From Candidatus Kappaea frigidicola (GTDB taxonomy: Bacteria; Omnitrophota; Gorgyraeia; JAGLLT01), in contig JAVCCI010000072.1 of the NCBI GenBank assembly GCA_030765555.1, positions 1 through 19,585 on the forward strand: a stretch of DNA of 19,585 nucleotides, written 5' to 3'. The notes below the pieces were generated by a model, which saw only the letters and a program-made list of their open reading frames with translations, was not told the DNA's origin and searched no databases. This document shows, piece by piece, positions 15,314 through 19,585 of this stretch (positions are counted from its first letter, which is position 1; each line of letters opens with the position of its first letter). The translations under genes and the position numbers were made by a program.

Positions 15314-16447
15314 ATGTGCAAACCCATTTTATTCATTATCCTAACCGTCCTCATCTTATTTTCTTTCACGTCGTTAGCCCATTCAGATACTATTACCCTA
15401 AAGACAGGCAAGGTTATTAGCGGCTTGATAACCCAGGAGGAAGAAAATACGATAACTATTAATATTAGTATCGGTACTGCCATCTTCAGTAAAGATAAAA
15501 TCTTAAAGATAGAGTATGACCCAGACTATCTTTTAGACTTAGCGGATGAATATTTTAAAGATAAAGATTACAAAAGAGCTCTCAAAACTTACGGGGAGAT
15601 ACCTATCAGCTCTGAGGATGAGGAAAATTCAATTATCAAAGAGAAAATAGCCCAATGTCATACAGAGCTCAGAAATAAAGAAGAGAAGATCGGCAAACTA
15701 TACCAACAAGCAGAAGACGAATACAACGAAATCAAGTCCCTCAAATGGCACTATACTAACCTTTCCAAGTATAATAAAGTAATAAAGGACTGTAATAAAC
15801 TCATAAAGGATTACCCAAAAACAGAGATCTCTCTCAAAGCCCAATATCTTATAATGCGATGTTATGAAGAGCAAGCTGAGTATAAGAAAAGGTTTAAAGC
15901 CTTGGATAAATATGTTGATATGACAGCTCGTTACTATGATGAAGATAGAGCCGCTGCCTTTTTAAAGGATATAGCTGATAGCCATTTTGAGTCAAAGGAA
16001 TATAAGGAAGCTTTAAAGCATTACAAGTATGTAATTAAGAAATTCCCAGATTATAGCCAGATAGATTATATCCACTTTAGGATTGCTTTAAGTTATAGTC
16101 AAAACTACGATTACAAAAAGTCTATGCCGGCATATAAGAGGTTTATAAAGAACTATCCTGAGAGCCATTATTTAAATGAGGCATATGAGGGTTTATCAGA
16201 AATATATTATATCGTATATAAGCCTAAAAAGGCCTTAGCATCCTTACAAAAACTCCTAAAAAAAGCTCCCCAAAAAGCTAAGCCAGATATCTATATTAAC
16301 ATTGCTGAAATTTATTATAATATGAAAGAATTAGATAAAGCGAAGAAAGGGTTTGAAGAGATAATCAGATTATATCCAAATAATCCGCTATCATTTGTGG
16401 CTCAAAAATATATTAGAAAGATTCAGGAAGGAAATAAGGAAAATTGA
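15314..16447 (+). CDS. Secreted TPR-repeat protein with N-terminal LKxG/IGT module
   Basis: The 377-residue protein has a signal peptide (about 1-24, hydrophobic ILFIILTVLILF, cleavage near AHSD). Residues 25-68 form the small module also found in the esterase at 192 (DTITLKTG, then INISIGTAIF, then KILKIEYD). The rest is helical TPR-like repeats: LADEYFKDKDYKRALKTYGEI, IADSHFESKEYKEALKHYKYVIKKFP, FRIALSYSQNYDYKKSMPAYKRFIKNYP and IAEIYYNMKELDKAKKGFEEIIRLYP. Such periplasmic or outer-surface repeat proteins act as scaffolds, as BamD, CpoB or YbgF do. No enzyme motif is present. It has its own consensus promoter and is a single-gene unit. Its stop lies 6 bases from the stop of the converging gene at 16454. 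Confidence 0.82.
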   Translation: MCKPILFIILTVLILFSFTSLAHSDTITLKTGKVISGLITQEEENTITINISIGTAIFSKDKILKIEYDPDYLLDLADEYFKDKDYKRALKTYGEIPISSEDEENSIIKEKIAQCHTELRNKEEKIGKLYQQAEDEYNEIKSLKWHYTNLSKYNKVIKDCNKLIKDYPKTEISLKAQYLIMRCYEEQAEYKKRFKALDKYVDMTARYYDEDRAAAFLKDIADSHFESKEYKEALKHYKYVIKKFPDYSQIDYIHFRIALSYSQNYDYKKSMPAYKRFIKNYPESHYLNEAYEGLSEIYYIVYKPKKALASLQKLLKKAPQKAKPDIYINIAEIYYNMKELDKAKKGFEEIIRLYPNNPLSFVAQKYIRKIQEGNKEN

Positions 16448-16453
16448 TTTTAC

Positions 16454-17251
16454 CTAACAGCCGTGCTCTACATGTAATTTTTCTAATTCTGCTTCCGCGT
16501 TAGAAATCTCACCTTCCTTATTTGAAATCTCTGCCTGTAATTCGGCAATTTTAGCGCAATCTGTTTCTCCAGCCAGTTTGCTCCTAAGTGCTTTAAGTTT
16601 AGCTTTAAGGTTCTTTATTTCTATTTTCTTGGAGGCGATTTTAATCTCTGTTAACGTAATTTTTAGTGATACGATTACTAATTTAGCTGAAAGTTTAGCA
16701 AGTTTAGCTGGAATACCGAATGTTCTTTCCCATTTTATTTTTTCTATTTCCCATTTTAACTTTTCTGCTTTTACTGATGCTGCAACACTCATGTTAATAT
16801 ATCGAACCCTCTCATTTTCCAAATCTTTTTTAAGTGAATTGAGCCCTTCAATTTCATTATCAACTTCTTCTTGTTGTTTTTTGAGTTCGTCTATATATTC
16901 CTGAGGCATATCTAAATCTTCTGCTTGTTGAACTTTTACCTCTAATATCTGCCTTCGCAGATTTGCTTCTTTGATCATTACCTCCACGAATAAAATATCA
17001 TATGATAATTCAACTGCCTTTAAGAACCAACTTTTTGAGTCTGATAGTGCATCGTTTCTATCTTTCTTTTTAGTCTTAATTTCTTCTTTAAGTTCTTTAT
17101 CTCTTTCATATAGCTGTTTAATTTCTTCGAGTATTTTTTCTTTACTTTCTTTCAAGCAAGCTTCTGAATTATTTGCAATAGGTCCAAATAAAAATGAACT
17201 TACAACAAGTAATATTACTAATTTTTTAAAGAAAATTCTACGATAACACAT
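16454..17251 (-). CDS. Secreted coiled-coil protein of unknown function
   Basis: The 265-residue protein has a signal peptide (basic RRIFFKK, then LVILLVVSSFLF, cleavage probably after SEA at residue 31). The mature part is almost entirely predicted coiled coil with heptad-like patterns (EKILEEIKQLYERDKELKEEI, DELKKQQEEVDNEIEGLNSL, EIKNLKAKLKALRSKL, ELQAEISNKEGEISNAEAELEKL). The middle (ILFVEVMIKEANL, LAKLVIVSLKITL) is more hydrophobic and could pack against a partner. Cys32, Cys232 and the C-terminal Cys265 are its cysteines after the signal, so disulfide pairing is possible. It follows the TPR gene by 14 bases, with AAGG as ribosome-binding site, and is the last gene of a minus-strand group. 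No family is recognised; a structural or scaffold role is the plain guess. Confidence 0.7.
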   Translation of the reverse strand: MCYRRIFFKKLVILLVVSSFLFGPIANNSEACLKESKEKILEEIKQLYERDKELKEEIKTKKKDRNDALSDSKSWFLKAVELSYDILFVEVMIKEANLRRQILEVKVQQAEDLDMPQEYIDELKKQQEEVDNEIEGLNSLKKDLENERVRYINMSVAASVKAEKLKWEIEKIKWERTFGIPAKLAKLSAKLVIVSLKITLTEIKIASKKIEIKNLKAKLKALRSKLAGETDCAKIAELQAEISNKEGEISNAEAELEKLHVEHGC

Positions 17252-17265
17252 ATTAGATAGGTACC

Positions 17266-18456
17266 TTATTGATTTTCATTTGTCTGTTCTTTCATTTTCA
17301 ATAATAGTTCATTTCTTTCTAACTCAAAGTTGCTTTCTTTTATTTTTCGCAAAGAAACTGCCATTCTTCTATTTATTTCTTCTACTGTTAATCCCTCTGT
17401 TTCAATATTAAAATAAGGAAGATATAAATCCGCAAAATTAACAACTTTTTCTATTAGTTCTGAAGAATACTTATAAGCATTCTGTGTAATTTCCTTCGAC
17501 AACCCATTAAATTCGCTTGTCAGTCTCTCATATTCCTTTAATTGCTCATCATATTTTTCCGACACTTTAGAAATTTCTAAATCTCGTTTACTCCAATTTA
17601 TCATATTCTTTGATATCTGAGCTTGCCAACTTTCTGGCGCAATCTTTAATGCTCTATCAAAATACTCAATGGCCTCTTTGTATCTATTCTGATAGTAATA
17701 TAATCTCCCTATAGAGTAACATAAATCCGCATTATTAGGCTCAAGCTCTAAGGCTTTTTTATAAATTTCCTCTGCTTTCTTTTCATTATTTTGCTGTAAA
17801 TAAATATTCCCAAGTAAGTTATATGCAGAAATTTTTGATTCTGAATTTCCTATTTCAACAACTATCCAAAGTTGTTCTTCTGCATCTTCAAATTTATTCT
17901 GCTTATAGTATCTTAATGCCTTCAGAAAGATATTCGTCTCTATTGTTTCTATAATTTGTTTGTACATTACTTTCTGCTTTATATCTTTTTTATCCTTACC
18001 AAAGACTATCATATTGGGGTCTAATTCCTGTGCATTCTTCCAGGCTTCTTCTGCCTCTTCTTTCATTCCTTTAAATCGATAAATGTTACCTAATTCCATA
18101 TAAGCATCAGCATAATCATTATTGCACTTTATAGCTTTTTTAAAATACTTTATAGCACTCTTAAGATTTATATCCTTTTCTCCTGTCGTCATAATTGTAT
18201 ATGTTCTACCCAATTCAACATATGCTTCGGCAGAATCAGGATGTAATTCAATAAATTTTTTGATATAAACAGTAGCTTCATTAATTTTACCACAATCTTT
18301 TTCCTTAATACCCTCGCTCCTTATATCCCTTGCTTTCTCTAAAAGGCTACTGCTATTATTAACTTGCGATTCTAACGCATTATTCGATATAAAAAAATTA
18401 AATGTTACTAAAATAACAATAATTAAAAAAAGAATTATTTTATATTTATTATTCAT
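17266..18456 (-). CDS. TPR-repeat protein with N-terminal signal/anchor and C-terminal helical domain
   Basis: The 396-residue protein begins MNNKYK followed by a hydrophobic run (about 7-24) that is a signal peptide or membrane anchor. Canonical TPRs follow: AEAYVELGRTYTIM, then AIKYFKKAIKCNNDYADAYMELGNIYRFKGMKEEAEEAWKNAQELDP, and after a divergent repeat SAYNLLGNIYLQQNNEKKAEEIYKKALELEP and CYSIGRLYYYQNRYKEAIEYFDRALKIAP. The last 110 residues are charged helices (YDEQLKEYERLTSEFNGLSKEI, then EEINRRMAVSLRKIKES) likely to form a coiled coil. It lies between a membrane protein (35 bases upstream) and a secreted coiled-coil protein (14 bases downstream), so the three may form one envelope complex. 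It shares no close similarity with the TPR protein at 15314 beyond the repeat type. Confidence 0.82.
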   Translation of the reverse strand: MNNKYKIILFLIIVILVTFNFFISNNALESQVNNSSSLLEKARDIRSEGIKEKDCGKINEATVYIKKFIELHPDSAEAYVELGRTYTIMTTGEKDINLKSAIKYFKKAIKCNNDYADAYMELGNIYRFKGMKEEAEEAWKNAQELDPNMIVFGKDKKDIKQKVMYKQIIETIETNIFLKALRYYKQNKFEDAEEQLWIVVEIGNSESKISAYNLLGNIYLQQNNEKKAEEIYKKALELEPNNADLCYSIGRLYYYQNRYKEAIEYFDRALKIAPESWQAQISKNMINWSKRDLEISKVSEKYDEQLKEYERLTSEFNGLSKEITQNAYKYSSELIEKVVNFADLYLPYFNIETEGLTVEEINRRMAVSLRKIKESNFELERNELLLKMKEQTNENQ

Positions 18457-18491
18457 TTAGAAACCCTGTGTTTTCTGCAATATACGCAGTG

Positions 18492-19226
18492 TTAATATTT
18501 TGCATTTTTTAATTTCTTTATTTTTTTAGATATACAACTTACCTTATACATATAAAATGCAAAAAATGGTATAGCAATAACAACAATTACAACATCATAC
18601 TCAAAAAAGAAAACTAAAAAAAGTATAAATAATAATAAACGCATTAGCAAATAAAGGTTATCTTTTAATATTATCAATTTTTGATCTAATTCTGTTATTT
18701 TTTTATGCTCCTTTATTTGTTTTAAATAGCCTGAGGATAATTTAATTGAATACGTAGAAAAAACTATAAAAATCGCTACTATGGCAGCATCTTCCAAAGT
18801 GATTACTTCAGAGACGCGCCGTAAAACACATAGCCAACAGACATACACAAGAACAATTGCTAAAGATAACGACCCAAAATATAAATATTTTTTTATCAAT
18901 GTTATCAGATTGTATCTGTAGTTATATTTCACATGTATAGGAAAATTAGCTTTATTCATAATTATTACATAATTTAATAAATAAGCTAATATAGTTATGA
19001 AAACAAAAAGAAAAATAATAAAATGATGATATGGAATATTATAGAATACATAAATACAAGAAACTGTAAAAAAAACTGCCGGAATAATATTTATATTGAT
19101 GAGAAGCAAAGTGAAAGGTAAAGGTTTGTTATTTAATAAAAAAGGTGTTTTATTTTTAAAGATAAAAAAAGCCAAAAAAGATGGAACTAGAATAATAAAC
19201 ATTAATAGAAAAATGATAATATACAT
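18492..19226 (-). CDS. Polytopic membrane protein of unknown function
   Basis: The 244-residue, very hydrophobic protein has about seven predicted membrane spans. They begin IIIFLLMFIILVPSFLAFFIF, LLLININIIPAVFFTV, FIIFLFVFITILAYLL, FGSLSLAIVLVYVCWL, DAAIVAIFIVFSTYSI, LLMRLLLFILFLVFFF and VVIVVIAIPFFAFYMY. Loops are short and basic, and a helical loop (GYLKQIKEHKKITELDQKL) separates spans 5 and 6. The tail KKIKKLKNAKY is strongly basic and probably cytoplasmic. No transporter or enzyme motif was recognised. It is the first gene of the minus-strand group with the TPR and coiled-coil genes, behind a candidate promoter at 19276-19304. No clear Shine-Dalgarno is visible before the ATG, where the upstream bases are A/T-rich. 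Confidence 0.65.
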   Translation of the reverse strand: MYIIIFLLMFIILVPSFLAFFIFKNKTPFLLNNKPLPFTLLLININIIPAVFFTVSCIYVFYNIPYHHFIIFLFVFITILAYLLNYVIIMNKANFPIHVKYNYRYNLITLIKKYLYFGSLSLAIVLVYVCWLCVLRRVSEVITLEDAAIVAIFIVFSTYSIKLSSGYLKQIKEHKKITELDQKLIILKDNLYLLMRLLLFILFLVFFFEYDVVIVVIAIPFFAFYMYKVSCISKKIKKLKNAKY

Positions 19227-19275
19227 TTTATTTATTTTTTTGCCTTTATTTAATGGAACTAACTATCTTGTTATT

Positions 19276-19304
19276 AAGATATCACAAAGGCTACTCGATG
19301 TCAA
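19276..19304 (-). promoter_or_regulatory. Candidate promoter for the minus-strand membrane/TPR/coiled-coil genes
   Basis: Read on the minus strand, a perfect TTGACA (19304-19299) is followed after 17 bases by TATCTT (19281-19276), which matches 4 of 6 positions of the -10 consensus. Transcription would start near 19269, about 43 bases before the ATG at 19226. The weak -10 makes this a tentative call. Confidence 0.45.
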
Positions 19305-19340
19305 ATTAATCACCTTTATAGAAAAAAAGAGAAAAAAAGG

Positions 19341-19352
19341 ACAAAGGGGACG
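19341..19352 (+). repeat. ACAAAGGGGACG 12-mer, copy 2 (RAYT-associated flank)
   Basis: An identical 12-mer occurs at 2036-2047. This copy lies about 110 bases before the RAYT start and is preceded by a perfect tandem duplication of AGAAAAAAAG (19320-19329, 19330-19339). From memory, GGGGACG-type strings are frequent next to RAYT and other Y1-transposase genes in genomes of this kind; that was not checked here. Confidence 0.5.
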
Positions 19353-19427
19353 GAGTTAGTTTAATAAATTATTGACAAAACCGTATAAAACAAAACAACG
19401 GGGTCAGGCACTGAAACGTGAAATAGA

Positions 19428-19455
19428 TTGACAAAGGTAACTAAAAAGATACAAT
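19428..19455 (+). promoter_or_regulatory. Promoter of the RAYT gene, possibly giving a leaderless mRNA
   Basis: TTGACA (19428-19433), a 16-base spacer and TACAAT (19450-19455) form a good sigma70-type promoter. The expected transcription start, about 7 bases after the -10, falls on the A of ATG 19462. No Shine-Dalgarno is present in the six bases between, so a leaderless transcript is suggested. Confidence 0.6.
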
Positions 19456-19461
19456 GTACCT

Positions 19462-19585
19462 ATGTCACGTCCCTATAGATTACAAGGAGAAAATTGTTTA
19501 TATCACATCACTAGTCGAGGAGACAATAGGAAAAAGATATTTATAAGTGAATATGACTACAAGAAGTTTTTGGAGTATGTTCAAA
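19462..19585 (+). CDS. REP-associated tyrosine transposase (RAYT, Y1 family), N-terminal fragment
   Basis: Forty-one codons are visible before the window ends. The start MSRPYRLQGENCLYHITSRG, followed by DNRKKIFISEYDYKKFLEYV, is the characteristic N-terminus of the Y1_Tnp/RAYT family (typically MSRPLRI...YHVTSRGNNRQ.IF). These single-strand DNA transposases act on REP-type hairpins and contain an HxH motif and one catalytic tyrosine. Both lie downstream of the window, so activity cannot be judged. ATG 19462 is chosen because family members begin M-(A/S)-R-P at this point. The upstream region holds GGGGTCAGGC (19400-19409), which could be one arm of a hairpin whose partner is not visible. Confidence 0.85.
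   Translation, partial: MSRPYRLQGENCLYHITSRGDNRKKIFISEYDYKKFLEYVQ

Noticed and set aside
16454..17251. Plus-strand open frames inside the coiled-coil gene
   Set aside because: They are antisense frames rich in Ser and Leu, produced by the Glu/Lys codons of the real minus-strand gene.
19372..19400. Second TTGACA at 19372-19377 as RAYT promoter
   Set aside because: No -10 element lies 16-18 bases downstream; TATAAA at 19384 is far too close.
1..19585. CRISPR array, tRNA or rRNA
   Set aside because: No regularly spaced repeats, cloverleaf-like segments or conserved rRNA stretches were seen on either strand.

Overview
This is an AT-rich window from a bacterium with a Gram-negative type of envelope. 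It has a lipobox lipoprotein, many Sec signal peptides, TPR proteins and sugar-active enzymes. The style (tightly overlapping genes, secreted TPR proteins, a RAYT transposase with 'acaaaggggacg' flanks) resembles uncultivated lineages such as Omnitrophota or relatives in the PVC group. That placement is an impression from the sequence, not a tested one.

Layout. Bases 2-172 are the last 56 codons of a PLP-dependent aminotransferase. Next come a secreted alpha/beta-hydrolase (192-1265) and a lipoprotein with a lectin-like look (1303-2028). A gene-poor stretch of 294 bases (2029-2322) separates these from the main feature of the window. From 2323 to 15192 eleven genes run on the + strand. Ten of them are joined by overlaps of 4-20 bases in two runs, and the only gap between the runs is 28 bases. 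The order is a compact ANL (AMP-forming) ligase, a stand-alone carrier protein, GT2 glycosyltransferase, NTP_transf_5-type nucleotidyltransferase, second GT2, kinase-fold protein, MurD-like amino-acid ligase, NAGPA phosphodiester glycosidase, ABC-2 exporter (ATPase and permease), a DUF5060 glycoside hydrolase and a second secreted barrel-type protein. A hairpin lies after the last gene.

Reading of the operon (inference): the cytoplasmic enzymes appear to build a glycoconjugate. It would carry an acyl or aminoacyl group supplied from the carrier protein, possibly phosphate or phosphodiester groups, and an amino acid. The ABC-2 pair would export it and the secreted glycosidases would trim it outside. 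I do not recognise this gene combination as a named pathway, and it is the best candidate here for an undescribed system.

Right-hand part. A consensus sigma70 promoter (15260-15288) with two phased T-tracts drives a secreted TPR protein (15314-16447). It meets, tail to tail with 6 bases between stops, a three-gene minus-strand group: membrane protein (19226-18492), TPR protein (18456-17266) and secreted coiled-coil protein (17251-16454). The TPR protein at 15314 and the esterase at 192 share the same small N-terminal module. The window ends inside a RAYT (Y1-type REP-associated transposase) gene starting at 19462. Part of its upstream sequence is repeated at 2036-2047. I saw no tRNA, rRNA or CRISPR array.
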